From Maricaulis sp947259345 (GTDB taxonomy: Bacteria > Pseudomonadota > Alphaproteobacteria > Caulobacterales > Maricaulaceae): a DNA stretch of 64,000 bases. Position numbers and translations under genes: made by a program. Where the stretch lies: NCBI GenBank assembly GCA_965217205.1, contig OZ244254.1, positions 2,294,001 through 2,358,000 on the forward strand, in the 5' to 3' direction. The notes beneath the pieces were generated by a model. The model was not told where the DNA came from. It made no database searches and saw only the letters and a list, made by a program, of their open reading frames with translations. Positions 51,839-60,934 of the stretch are shown piece after piece (within the stretch, counting starts at the first letter, position 1; each line of letters opens with the position of its first letter).

Positions 51839-52633
51839 ATGCGCAAACACATCCTTCTCGCCCCGCTTGGCGCCCTCCTTCTGGCAGCCTGTGCGACGAC
51901 GGCGCCGACCGAACAGGAACAGGCCGTCATCGATACGATGAATGCCAATACGATCGTGCCGGCCTCAGCCAGTGAGCGTCAGGCCGTCCGCAGCCAGGAC
52001 ATGCTCACCCAGGCCGCCTTCTGGGCGGAAGCGCACGATCTCAACCCGTCAGACCTGGAAGCCGCCCTGGAACTGTCCCGCGCCCTGCGCCAGCTCGGCA
52101 ATTACCAGCGCGCGAGCGAAGTCGCCCGCCAGACACTGGCCCTTTATCCGGACAATGCCGATGTCCTGCTCGCCCATGGCAGCGCCCTCGCCGCCGGCGG
52201 GCGCGGGGCTGCCGGGATCGAATCCCTGCGCCGCGCCAGCCAGATCGATGCCGGCCGTTGGCAGATCCACAATGCCCTGGGCATCGCCCTGGAACAGGCC
52301 GGGCAGAGTGAAGCGGCCCGACTGGCCTTCCGCGACGCGCTGAACCTCGCCCCCGGCGAGCCGTCCATCCTGTCCAATCTGGCCATGTCCTACGTGACCG
52401 CAGGCGAGGCTGACACCGCCGAACGGATGCTGCGCGAAGCCATGGTCCGTCCCGGTGCCGACGCCACGGTTCGTCAGAATCTTGCCCTGGTGATCGCCCT
52501 GCAGGGTCGCTTCACCGAAGCGGAGGAATTGGCTCGCGTGGATGTGTCGCCGCAGATGGCCGAGGCCAATATGGCCTATATCCGCGCCATGCTGACCACC
52601 AACCGGCGCTATGACGCGGTGCGTGAAAACTAG
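51839..52633 (+). CDS. TadD-like TPR lipoprotein
   Basis: 264 residues. Signal with lipobox LAAC (Cys18), a Gln/Ala-rich spacer, then TPR repeats about 75-230 (ALRQLGNYQRASEVARQTLALYPDN, ALGIALEQAGQSEAARLAFRDALNLAPGE, SYVTAGEADTAERMLREAM). This matches TadD, the outer-membrane pilotin-like protein of Tad pili. It is separate from the main pilus operon, about 1.1 kb from tadC, on the opposite strand. ATG 51839 gives the clean signal. Stop shares CTAG with the convergent gene. Confidence 0.85.
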   Translation: MRKHILLAPLGALLLAACATTAPTEQEQAVIDTMNANTIVPASASERQAVRSQDMLTQAAFWAEAHDLNPSDLEAALELSRALRQLGNYQRASEVARQTLALYPDNADVLLAHGSALAAGGRGAAGIESLRRASQIDAGRWQIHNALGIALEQAGQSEAARLAFRDALNLAPGEPSILSNLAMSYVTAGEADTAERMLREAMVRPGADATVRQNLALVIALQGRFTEAEELARVDVSPQMAEANMAYIRAMLTTNRRYDAVREN

Positions 52634-53064
52634 CTCTGGACCGGCCGGCCCTTCAGCAGGCCCATTGACGTGATCATGACGACCGCCGACAGGGCAATCA
52701 GATTGATCGTGATCCCGAAATAGCCATTCAGCCCCATGCCGATGAACGGATTGCCGACGAGCAGCAGCCAGTCGACCATGGAAGCGAAGAAGAAGACGCC
52801 GTACATCACGGCTGACCAGCGCGAGCGCAATAGCAGCAATACGAAGGCCGACAGGGCGCAGATCGTGGCCAACACGAACACCACCTCCTGCAGGACGGAC
52901 ATGCTGGCGACATAGCCGTAAGCATCAAATGCGAACCAGTCGGACGGCCAGGTGCCGGTACGCACCAGCAATTCGAGCAGGCCCCAGCGTCCGTAGGTGA
53001 CCGCACCATATCCGCACAGCAGGACGGTGCCCCAATAGAGCGCGAACTCACGCGTGACTTTCAT
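52630..53064 (-). CDS. Hypothetical membrane protein
   Basis: 144 residues with four predicted helices (about 8-30, 52-75, 78-100, 115-138). No family recognised; looks like a small DoxX- or DUF-type integral protein. ATG 53064 gives a start directly before the first helix; a longer frame to 53121 adds a polar N-terminus without clear purpose. At the tail of the pilus operon, 80 bases after the proline-tailed gene. Confidence 0.72.
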   Translation of the reverse strand: MKVTREFALYWGTVLLCGYGAVTYGRWGLLELLVRTGTWPSDWFAFDAYGYVASMSVLQEVVFVLATICALSAFVLLLLRSRWSAVMYGVFFFASMVDWLLLVGNPFIGMGLNGYFGITINLIALSAVVMITSMGLLKGRPVQS

Positions 53065-53144
53065 GGATTCATCCCGTTCGACCGCACCGTCGCCTCGCCC
53101 CGACCGGATCATACCAGACACCGACTTCGCCGGAATAAAATTAT

Positions 53145-53645
53145 TCAGTCCGCATCGCTCGTGACAGGCGGGGGCGGCGGCGGGGGCGGCGGGGCCGGCT
53201 CGGAATCATCCACGTCCTTGAGCGGAAAGTCCTTGCGCAGAAGAGGCGTGACAAGGGTGTGGTCGAACCGGAAATCCTCCACCAGCTCCCGCAATTCGAC
53301 GGGTGCCCGCCCGTCCTTGGACGCTTCGCTACCGCGATAGAGTGCGTAGAGGCGGAGGTAATTCTTGTCGTCGCGGGACAGGTCGGTGTCATCGAGACGC
53401 GAACAGACGGCAATCAGCTTCTGCAATCCCTGCTTCCGCTTGCCCGCCTTGAGCTCGACCATCGCGCCCGCCAGCCCGACCTTCCAGCCCATATCAACGA
53501 AATGCATGCGCGGCGCAGCCGAAAGCGCCTGCCGCGCCGCGGCAACATCATCGATGGCGAGTGCGCTCATGGCTTCACCCACGGCGGCATCCGCATGGCG
53601 GATCTCCTCGCGGAGCCGGTCGGCTGTCTTTCGCCCGGAAAACAT
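53145..53645 (-). CDS. Hypothetical protein with nine-proline C-terminal run
   Basis: 166 residues counting from ATG 53645 (AGGTGG upstream); an ATG at 53681 would add twelve. Helical, TPR-like: RLREEIRHADAAVGEAMSAL, DDVAAARQALSAAPRMH, VELKAGKRKQGLQKLIAV, KNYLRLYALYRG. It ends PA followed by nine prolines and a short acidic tail (VTSDAD); such runs need EF-P for smooth translation. No signal or membrane segment. 62 bases after tadC on the same strand, so possibly a cytoplasmic partner of the pilus machine. Confidence 0.75.
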   Translation of the reverse strand: MFSGRKTADRLREEIRHADAAVGEAMSALAIDDVAAARQALSAAPRMHFVDMGWKVGLAGAMVELKAGKRKQGLQKLIAVCSRLDDTDLSRDDKNYLRLYALYRGSEASKDGRAPVELRELVEDFRFDHTLVTPLLRKDFPLKDVDDSEPAPPPPPPPPPVTSDAD

Positions 53646-53707
53646 GGGCTGTGTCCACCTGTTCAACATGCACGATACCATTCAAGTAACGCGCCAGAAC
53701 GGATTCG

Positions 53708-54703
53708 TCACATGCTATTGAAGCGAATGATGGCCGGACCGAGGATGACCACGAACAAGACCGGCAGAAAGAAGACAATCATCGGCACGGTCAGCTTGGC
53801 CGGCAGCGAGGCGGCCTTCTTCTCGGCCGCCGCCAGGCGCATATCCCGGTTTTCCTTCGCCATGACCCGCAAAGCCTGGCCCAGCGGCGTGCCATAACGT
53901 TCCGCCTGGATCAAAGACGTACAGACAGCCTTCACGCCCGGATGATTGGTCCGCTTGGCGAGATTTTCATAAGCGACGCGGCGATCCTGCAGATAGGACA
54001 GCTCGGCTGTGGTCAGCGATAATTCCTCGGCCAGCTCGATCGATTGCGACCCAACCTCGCTGGACACTTTGTGAAAGGCGGCCTCGATCGACATTCCGCT
54101 CTCCACACAGATCAGCAACAGGTCAAGCGCGTCGGGAAAGGCGCCCATGATCGATTGCTGACGCTTGGCGGCCAGATTGGAGAGGTAGAGATTGGGCGCG
54201 TAATAGCCCAGCAGGCCCAGCCCGAAGGAGAAGCAGACCCGCGTGATCTGCGGCAGGCCGAAATCATTGACCAGAAAGACATAGGCCAGCGCCAGGCCGA
54301 ACAGGATGAAAGGCGAGAGCAGGCGGAAGAAATAGAAGGTCACGGCGGGGCGGCTGCCGCGCATGCCGGCCTGGGCCAGCTTTTCCTGCAAAGCCGGATC
54401 TTCGAAGGCTTTTTGCAGATTGAGCGCGTCCACGACCTGGCGCACCAGACCCTTGGCTTCGGCACCGCGGATCGAGCCCTTGCCACCGCGGGCATTGGCT
54501 TCCAGCGCCTCCCGGTTCTTGCGGCGCAATTCCTCGCGGCGGTTGTTGACCGACTTGATGCGCTTGTCGAGCTTGTCGGTGCTGAGCGCGGGCGCTGACA
54601 GCGTGACAATGGTGGCGAAGACCAGAATGGCCGCCACCAGGGCGATCAGGCTCTGCGGGTCGGTCAGGAAGTCTCGTATGTCGTTGAAGCCGATACCGAA
54701 CAT
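53708..54703 (-). CDS. tadC: Tad pilus inner-membrane platform protein TadC
   Basis: 331-residue type II secretion F-domain protein. Three main hydrophobic regions: about 10-35, 118-160 and 300-328; the F-domain (about 170-295) has FPDALDLLLICVESGMSIEAAFHKV. With TadB it forms the platform on which the CpaF motor acts. 7 bases after tadB. Confidence 0.94.
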   Translation of the reverse strand: MFGIGFNDIRDFLTDPQSLIALVAAILVFATIVTLSAPALSTDKLDKRIKSVNNRREELRRKNREALEANARGGKGSIRGAEAKGLVRQVVDALNLQKAFEDPALQEKLAQAGMRGSRPAVTFYFFRLLSPFILFGLALAYVFLVNDFGLPQITRVCFSFGLGLLGYYAPNLYLSNLAAKRQQSIMGAFPDALDLLLICVESGMSIEAAFHKVSSEVGSQSIELAEELSLTTAELSYLQDRRVAYENLAKRTNHPGVKAVCTSLIQAERYGTPLGQALRVMAKENRDMRLAAAEKKAASLPAKLTVPMIVFFLPVLFVVILGPAIIRFNSM

Positions 54704-54710
54704 GCCCGCC

Positions 54711-55703
54711 TCAGATCTTGAAGTTGATCATGCCGCGCATGACCATGATGCCAATGAACATCCAGGTCACACCGCCCAGCAGCATCAGCTGACCGGTCGG
54801 GTCAACGAACATCTGGCCCATATAGGAGGGCGTGGTGGCATAGACGATGCCCAGCACACCCGGCGGCAGCGAGCCGATTATGGCGGCCGATGACTTGGCC
54901 TCAGAGGACAGGGCCCCGATCTTCTCGCGCATCATCTTGCGCGAGCGCAGGACGGTGGACAGATTGCCCAGCGTCTCCGCGAGGTTACCACCGGTCTTTT
55001 GCTGGATGATCAGGACGGTACGGAAGAAATTCAGCTCGGGCAGTGGCATGCGCTCGCACATCCGGTCCAGCCCGTCGGGCAATGACACCCCGACCGCGAT
55101 ACCCTCGACCAGTTTCTCGAATTCGGTCCGCACCGGCTCCGGGCTTTCCTTGGCGAGGATTTTGAGACATTCGTTCAGCGGCAGACCCGACTTCACGCCG
55201 CGTGTGATGACGTCGAGCGCATTGGCGAATTCTCCGGAAAACTTCTTCTGGCGCCGACCGCGCGCCAGACCCAGCCACCAGCGCGGCAGGCCGAGACCGG
55301 CTATAACCGTCACGGCACCGCTGATGATCAGGTTCTGGCCGGTCAGCAGGGAGATCAACAGCCCTGCCACAGCGAGTCCGGCGGAGATCATCCAGAAGAC
55401 GGCGGGCGTGAAAGACATCCCCGCTTGCTGGATACGGGCCTTGATGGACAGGGACTTCTTGCGCTGATCGCGCTGCCTCTGCTCCAGGTCCTTGAGCGAT
55501 TCCTGCACCTGTCGCTTGCGCTGGGCGGCCTGATCGAGGGCCGAGATCTGGCGCCGCCCGCGCTGCAGACCACCATTCACCGCCCGGTTCACGCGCTTTT
55601 TCGACTGAGCGTCCCCGGCTGCGCCAACGGCGACCCACCCGACGCCACCGACTGCCATGAAAGCGGCGGCCGCGGCGAGCACAAAGATCATGTCCTCATT
55701 CAT
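54711..55703 (-). CDS. tadB: Tad pilus inner-membrane platform protein TadB
   Basis: 330-residue type II secretion F-domain protein. Hydrophobic segments about 3-25, 108-145 and 290-325; F-domain core FANALDVITRGVKSGLPLNECLKIL near 165-190. A basic Arg/Gln-rich stretch 45-85 faces the cytoplasm. Five bases after cpaF, consistent with one operon cpaF-tadB-tadC. Confidence 0.94.
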   Translation of the reverse strand: MNEDMIFVLAAAAAFMAVGGVGWVAVGAAGDAQSKKRVNRAVNGGLQRGRRQISALDQAAQRKRQVQESLKDLEQRQRDQRKKSLSIKARIQQAGMSFTPAVFWMISAGLAVAGLLISLLTGQNLIISGAVTVIAGLGLPRWWLGLARGRRQKKFSGEFANALDVITRGVKSGLPLNECLKILAKESPEPVRTEFEKLVEGIAVGVSLPDGLDRMCERMPLPELNFFRTVLIIQQKTGGNLAETLGNLSTVLRSRKMMREKIGALSSEAKSSAAIIGSLPPGVLGIVYATTPSYMGQMFVDPTGQLMLLGGVTWMFIGIMVMRGMINFKI

Positions 55704-55708
55704 CGCAC

Positions 55709-57232
55709 TCAGGCCTCCGATGCATCGAGCGCGTTCGCGAGCTCGCGTTCCAGGCCGAAATAGCGGGCGCGATCCCAGAATTTCGGGCGGGCAATCCCGG
55801 TCGAGGCGTGCTGGCCGATGATCTTGCCGTGCTCGTCCTCGCCCTTGATCTCGTAGAGGAAGAGGTCCTGGGTGACGATGACATCGCCTTCCATACCGAC
55901 CACTTCGGTAATGTGGGTGATTTTCCGCGAGCCATCCCGCAGGCGCGCGGCCTGCACGATCACGTCGATCGAGCCGACGATCATTTCGCGGATCGTTTTG
56001 GCCGGCAGGTTATAACCGCCCATGGTGATCATGGATTCAATCCGCGACATGGCTTCGCGCGGCGAGTTGGCGTGCAGCGTGCCCATGGACCCGTCATGAC
56101 CGGTATTCATGGCCTGCAGAAGGTCAAACGCCTCGGGGCCACGCACCTCACCCACGATGATCCGTTCCGGACGCATGCGCAGACAGTTCTTGACCAGGTC
56201 ACGCATGGTCACCTGCCCCGAGCCTTCCAGGTTTGGCGGTCGGGTTTCCAAGCGTACCACATGCGGCTGCTGGAGCTGGAGTTCGGCGGCGTCTTCGCAG
56301 GTCACGACGCGTTCGTCTTCCTCGATGAAGCCGGTCATGCAGTTGAGCAGGGTGGTCTTGCCCGAACCGGTACCGCCGGAGATCAGAACGTTACAGCGCG
56401 AGGCGCCGATGATGGAAAGAACCTTGGCGCCTTCCGGCGTGATGGAGCCGAACTCCACCAGGTTCTGCATCTGCAGCTTGTCCTTCTTGAACTTGCGAAT
56501 GGTCAGGGTCGGACCGTCCAGCGCCAGGGGCGGCGCGATGACGTTGACGCGTGAACCGTCCATCAGGCGGGCGTCACAGATCGGCGAGCTCTCATCGACC
56601 CGGCGGCCGACCTGGCTGACGATGCGCTGACAGATATTCATCAGCTGGCCATTGTCGCGGAAACGGATATTCGTCTCCTCGACCTTGCCGTTGACTTCGA
56701 TGAAGACCCGATCAGCACCATTGACCATGATATCGGCGATATCGTCGCGCGCCAGAAGCGGCTCGAGCGGACCGAAACCCAGGACATCATTGCAGATGTC
56801 CTGCAGCAATTGCTCCTGCTCGGCGATCGACATGGCAACATTCTTGATCGAGATGATCTCGGTCACGATGTCGCGGATTTCCTCGGCCGCCGTCTCATTG
56901 TCCAGACGCGCCAGCTGGCCCAGATCAATCGTGTCGATCAGCGCGTTGAAGATGGTTGTCTTGACCGCGTAATACTCTTCGGAACGTCCGCCCGCTTCGG
57001 CGACACGCGCGGTGCGCTTGGCCGCTTTCGGACCGGTATAGGCGCCCGGTACCGGCTTCGCGACCGGTTTCGGCGCCGGCGTGGCCGACTTGGCCGCAGG
57101 TCGGGCTGCCGGTGCAGCCTGGCTGTCCCGACGCGCAGCCGGCTCCGCACGCGCCTCTTCCTTGGGCGCGGCCGGCGGCGGCGTCATCGGTGCGGGTGTG
57201 GGTGTCGGGCCTCCGGCACGCTTGCCGAACAT
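55709..57232 (-). CDS. cpaF: Tad pilus assembly ATPase CpaF/TadA
   Basis: 507-residue secretion ATPase of the VirB11/TadA family that powers extension and probably retraction. An 80-residue Pro/Ala-rich disordered N-terminus precedes the N-terminal domain (about 85-260) and the motor: Walker A GGTGSGKT at 286-293, Asp box and RPERIIVGEVRG (Walker B region), LHANSPREA His box. ATG 57232 is preferred over a longer frame to 57286, which overlaps cpaE. 7 bases after cpaE. Confidence 0.96.
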   Translation of the reverse strand: MFGKRAGGPTPTPAPMTPPPAAPKEEARAEPAARRDSQAAPAARPAAKSATPAPKPVAKPVPGAYTGPKAAKRTARVAEAGGRSEEYYAVKTTIFNALIDTIDLGQLARLDNETAAEEIRDIVTEIISIKNVAMSIAEQEQLLQDICNDVLGFGPLEPLLARDDIADIMVNGADRVFIEVNGKVEETNIRFRDNGQLMNICQRIVSQVGRRVDESSPICDARLMDGSRVNVIAPPLALDGPTLTIRKFKKDKLQMQNLVEFGSITPEGAKVLSIIGASRCNVLISGGTGSGKTTLLNCMTGFIEEDERVVTCEDAAELQLQQPHVVRLETRPPNLEGSGQVTMRDLVKNCLRMRPERIIVGEVRGPEAFDLLQAMNTGHDGSMGTLHANSPREAMSRIESMITMGGYNLPAKTIREMIVGSIDVIVQAARLRDGSRKITHITEVVGMEGDVIVTQDLFLYEIKGEDEHGKIIGQHASTGIARPKFWDRARYFGLERELANALDASEA

Positions 57233-57239
57233 GGACTTA

Positions 57240-58751
57240 CTAGCCTCCGAAAAGTTTCGCGATGAGGGAACGTTTGGGCGGTGCAACCGGCGTCCGTCCT
57301 GAGACGAGGCTGGCGAGATGCGAGAAGCCCTCCGCCGCCTTCGATTTGGGCTCGAGTTCGGTGATCATCTGGCCATTATTCGCGGCCTTGCCGAACAATT
57401 GCGGTTCGAAGGGCAGGACGAGGGTCGGCGGCGTCCCGAGCGCCTCAGCGAAATCCTTCACGGGGATTTCCGGGCGTTTTGGCATGCCGGCCATGTTGAT
57501 GACCACGCGCGGCGGCTCGTCATTGGGCCGAGCACCCGCGACAAGGTCGAACAGGTTCTTGGCGTTACGCAGGGACGCCAGATCCGGGGCGACCGTGACC
57601 ACGACCTGATCGGCTGCCAACAGGGTCTGCTTGACCCACGGCGTCCACATATGCGGCAGATCCAGTGCGACATAGGGGGCCTGTCGGCGGACTTTCTCCA
57701 GCACCATCTCATAGCTATTGGCGTTGAAGTCCCACTCCTTGTCGAGCGTTGCCGGTGCCGAGAACAGGCTGAGCCGATCCGTACAACGCACCAGGAGGCG
57801 ATCCAGCAGCGCGTCATCCAGACGGTCGGGCTCGGCCAGGGCATCGCCCAGTGTCTGGGCCGGGTCCTGATTGAAATCGAGACCGGCCGTACCGAAGGAC
57901 AGGTCAAGATCGACAAGCACGGCGTCCGACTGCATGCCCTCGGTCATGGCCCAGGCGCAATTGTGGGCAATGGTCGAGGAACCGACTCCGCCCTTGGCGC
58001 CGATAAAGGCGATTGTCTTGCCGGCGAAGGGCTGGTCGGGATCGAGGAAGAGCTCGGAAATGGTGCGGATGACATGCATCGGCGTCATCGGCGGCACCAG
58101 GTATTCACTGACGCCACGCTTCATCAGCTCTCGATAGAGGCTGATATCATTGGCAGCACCGACGATGATGACCTTGGTTTCCGGGTCACAGACGCCAGCC
58201 AGCTCCTCGAGCTGATCAAACAAGCCGCGCCCGCGCATGCCGCTCTCGATGATCAGCAGGTTCGGCGTCGTCTCGTCGTGATAGCGCTCGATGGCGGCCG
58301 GCAGGCCACCCAGCTCGACGGTCACATGGGCCTTCGCCAGACGACGATCATTCGCCGCATTGTGAATCAGGGCACCCGTCTCGGGACGCTCGCAAAAGGC
58401 GCCGACCGAAATGCGCGGGACCGGCTGGTCCGACACGTCATTGTCGACCTCACCATAGAGCGCTTCGCCAACTTGCAGGCTGGCCACTTCATCCTGCACA
58501 TCTTCGAAAACCGGATCGACCACACGCTGCTGCGGTGCCGGCGCGGCCGCGGCCGGTTCGATCTCGGTTTCGGCCAGGAAAGGATCCTCGTCGCCGAAAT
58601 CATCGACCGCTTGTTCCGGCGCCCGCGCGCGATTCATGTCTTCCCGCGTCGCCTCGCCAAGCAAGAGACGTTCAACATCGGCGGCGTCCAGGAACGGATC
58701 GTCATCGTCCAGGAAAGGGTCTTGCTTCATAGCGCGATTGGCATCGGTCAT
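57240..58751 (-). CDS. cpaE: Pilus assembly protein CpaE/TadZ
   Basis: 503-residue MinD/ParA-like protein that places the Tad machine at a cell pole. Acidic Asp-Pro-Phe-rich N-terminus with repeated DPFL (residues 10-60), a receiver-like domain about 114-235 and an ATPase domain with deviant Walker A GAKGGVGSST at 251-260, then VDLDLSFGTAGLDFN and ALDLPHMWTPW. The short DPFL repeats are unusual and could be a docking motif. 12 bases after cpaD. Confidence 0.95.
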   Translation of the reverse strand: MTDANRAMKQDPFLDDDDPFLDAADVERLLLGEATREDMNRARAPEQAVDDFGDEDPFLAETEIEPAAAAPAPQQRVVDPVFEDVQDEVASLQVGEALYGEVDNDVSDQPVPRISVGAFCERPETGALIHNAANDRRLAKAHVTVELGGLPAAIERYHDETTPNLLIIESGMRGRGLFDQLEELAGVCDPETKVIIVGAANDISLYRELMKRGVSEYLVPPMTPMHVIRTISELFLDPDQPFAGKTIAFIGAKGGVGSSTIAHNCAWAMTEGMQSDAVLVDLDLSFGTAGLDFNQDPAQTLGDALAEPDRLDDALLDRLLVRCTDRLSLFSAPATLDKEWDFNANSYEMVLEKVRRQAPYVALDLPHMWTPWVKQTLLAADQVVVTVAPDLASLRNAKNLFDLVAGARPNDEPPRVVINMAGMPKRPEIPVKDFAEALGTPPTLVLPFEPQLFGKAANNGQMITELEPKSKAAEGFSHLASLVSGRTPVAPPKRSLIAKLFGG

Positions 58752-58763
58752 GTCTGGCCCTCC

Positions 58764-59447
58764 CTAATTGCCGCTGCCGACGCGAGAGACCGCGCCGCTT
58801 TCATAATCACTCCGCTCACTGGCGGTGGATTCTCCGGCCCGATATCCGTCGATCACCGTCTGCCGGCGACCGGTATCGCCCGGCTCCATATCGCGCGGCG
58901 CAACGAGGTCGCGCGGGTCGGCCACCATGGCCGCAAGGTTCACAGCCATCGCACAGCCGAAATTGGCATGATGCTGATTGTCGAATTCCATCGCCATATT
59001 GTCCCAGCTGCCATCGCATTCACGCGGCGCTTGGGCGGCATAGCGGGTGAAGGAGAAAATCAGCTCGCCATGGCGCTGACCGCGGGCGTCATAAGCCCCG
59101 CCGGTAATCATGCGCCAGTCAATGCCCTGCTCGTAGAAGAAGTTGCGCGCTTCGGCGATGGCACCGATGGCGGCGTCTTCATTGGCTGAACCCTGCGGAT
59201 AGCTGATGACAAGCGGCCCATGACCGCGGGCCTTGTATTCGGCGGCCACGGAAGCCAGCACGCTTTGCTGGGCCCAGGTCAGTCCATTATCGCGTTCATC
59301 GACCGCAAATTCGGCGCGGTAGGTCTCCGCCACAGCCGTCGCTTGCGGGACGTTCAGCCCCGTCGGTACGCTGGTCGCGCAAGCGCCGAGCGAGACAAGG
59401 CTCGCCAAACCGATCAAGGCACCGATTTTCTTTTTGTAGGCCACCAT
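58764..59447 (-). CDS. cpaD: Pilus assembly lipoprotein CpaD
   Basis: 227 residues. Signal with lipobox SLGAC (Cys23). The CpaD domain occupies the rest (LTWAQQSVLASVAAEYKARGHGPLVISYPQG and the Cys-containing WDNMAMEFDNQHHANFGCAMAVNLAAMV region), ending in a Ser/Gly tail. An outer-membrane Tad component. ATG 59447 has GGAG 7 bases upstream; a GTG at 59459 would overlap the cpaC stop. Confidence 0.93.
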   Translation of the reverse strand: MVAYKKKIGALIGLASLVSLGACATSVPTGLNVPQATAVAETYRAEFAVDERDNGLTWAQQSVLASVAAEYKARGHGPLVISYPQGSANEDAAIGAIAEARNFFYEQGIDWRMITGGAYDARGQRHGELIFSFTRYAAQAPRECDGSWDNMAMEFDNQHHANFGCAMAVNLAAMVADPRDLVAPRDMEPGDTGRRQTVIDGYRAGESTASERSDYESGAVSRVGSGN

Positions 59448-59458
59448 CACCAACTCCA

Positions 59459-60934
59459 CTACTCGAACAGGAAGCCGACCGGCCCGCTCCAGCCGCGCTC
59501 GCCCGTATCCGATCCGGGGACCGAATAGGCGCGATTGATGCGGCCGAAGAGCAGGGCCGAAGCCTCACTGGCATTGCGGAAGCCGTCCGCAGGCGTCTGC
59601 ATCTGGTTCGGATTCGTCGGATCCACCAGGTAGGGCGTCACCAACACGACCAGTTCGGTTTCCTGGTTCTCGTAATCCCGCGAACGGAACAGCGAACCCA
59701 GCACCGGCAGGTTCTGGACACCGGGAACACCGTCGAGATTCTGGCGCGTTTCTTCCTGGATCAGACCGGCCAGGACGAGGCTGCCACCCGAGGGCAGTTC
59801 CACAGTGGTCTCGGCACGGTTCACATTGAGGGCCGGAATGGTCAGGCCGGGCACCGTGCCGATGATATTTCCGTCGTCATCCGTGACATTGTTCGACTGG
59901 AAGGTCAGCGAGCCCTGGCTCGTCAGTTCGGACACTTCCGTCGAGATGCGCAGCGAGATGCGGCCTTCGGAGAGGACGACGGGCGTGAAGCCCAAGCCAA
60001 CACCGAAAGGCTTGTATTCAATGATGATATTTCCGTCGCGATCGCGACCGACCGGAACCGGGAATTCGCCGCCGGCCAGGAAATTGGCGCTTTCGCCCGT
60101 GATCGCTGTCAAATTCGGCTCGGCCAGGGTGCGCACCAAGCCGACGCGCTCCATCGCCTGCAACAGGGTGGTGACGCTCTCGACACCGCCGGTATTGCCG
60201 CTGACCCAGTCAATCGCGGCAGACGTGCCACCCAGGAAGCGGCCAACGCGCGAGAAGTCCGGCGATGTGGCGATGTCGAAGCCGAACTCGCCGGAGCTTC
60301 CGGCGGTCGACAGATTGACGCCCAGCTGGCGCACGATGGTGCGCTGCATTTCCACGATCCGGACCTTGAGCATGACCTGCTCACGGGCTTCCACGGTGAT
60401 CATGGACAAGATGTGCTCGGGATCATCGACCCAGCGCTGGGCAATGCGCAGCGCGGCGTCGGCATCGGCAGCGCTCGGTGCGCGGCCCGACAGCACAATG
60501 TGATCATTCATCGCCTCGACTTCGACCCGCGCGGCCGGCAGGAAGCGATCAATCGATTCCTGGAGCGGCGACAGATCGCGCTCGACGCGCAGGTCGAGAT
60601 CCAGGATGAGCTGGCCGTTGGCATCGAAGAAGAAGGCGTTGGTCTGGCCGATGCCCATGCCCATGATATAGGCGCGGCGCGGCGTCCGCACGATGGCTTC
60701 AACGACGTCCGGATTGGTCACCAGCACGTCCGCGACATCGACCGGCAGGTGCACGACAGCCGCCTTGGACAGGGGCAGATCGAGGCTTTCCGAGACCGGG
60801 CCATTCCCCGGTTCGCGGATATAGACCTGCATGGTGTTGCCGCGCTCGGTACCGGCAGGCTGTGCGGCCACCGGAGCGCTGACAGCCAGGCTGGCCAGCA
60901 GGAGGAGTGTGCGGATCATCATCTCGGTCCTCAT
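59459..60934 (-). CDS. cpaC: Tad pilus secretin CpaC/RcpA
   Basis: 491-residue outer-membrane secretin. Signal peptide about 1-24 (SAPVAAQ), an N-terminal pilus domain about 45-110 (LPLSKAAVVHLPVDVADVLVTNPDVVEA), a BON domain about 115-180, and the secretin core about 240-450 with VLAGLIQEETRQN and VPGVQNLPVLGSLFRSR. Forms the pore the pilus passes through. ATG 60934 overlaps the cpaB stop (ATGA); ATG 60922 is an alternative. The N-terminal domain is duplicated in the separate gene at 62959. Confidence 0.95.
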   Translation of the reverse strand: MRTEMMIRTLLLLASLAVSAPVAAQPAGTERGNTMQVYIREPGNGPVSESLDLPLSKAAVVHLPVDVADVLVTNPDVVEAIVRTPRRAYIMGMGIGQTNAFFFDANGQLILDLDLRVERDLSPLQESIDRFLPAARVEVEAMNDHIVLSGRAPSAADADAALRIAQRWVDDPEHILSMITVEAREQVMLKVRIVEMQRTIVRQLGVNLSTAGSSGEFGFDIATSPDFSRVGRFLGGTSAAIDWVSGNTGGVESVTTLLQAMERVGLVRTLAEPNLTAITGESANFLAGGEFPVPVGRDRDGNIIIEYKPFGVGLGFTPVVLSEGRISLRISTEVSELTSQGSLTFQSNNVTDDDGNIIGTVPGLTIPALNVNRAETTVELPSGGSLVLAGLIQEETRQNLDGVPGVQNLPVLGSLFRSRDYENQETELVVLVTPYLVDPTNPNQMQTPADGFRNASEASALLFGRINRAYSVPGSDTGERGWSGPVGFLFE

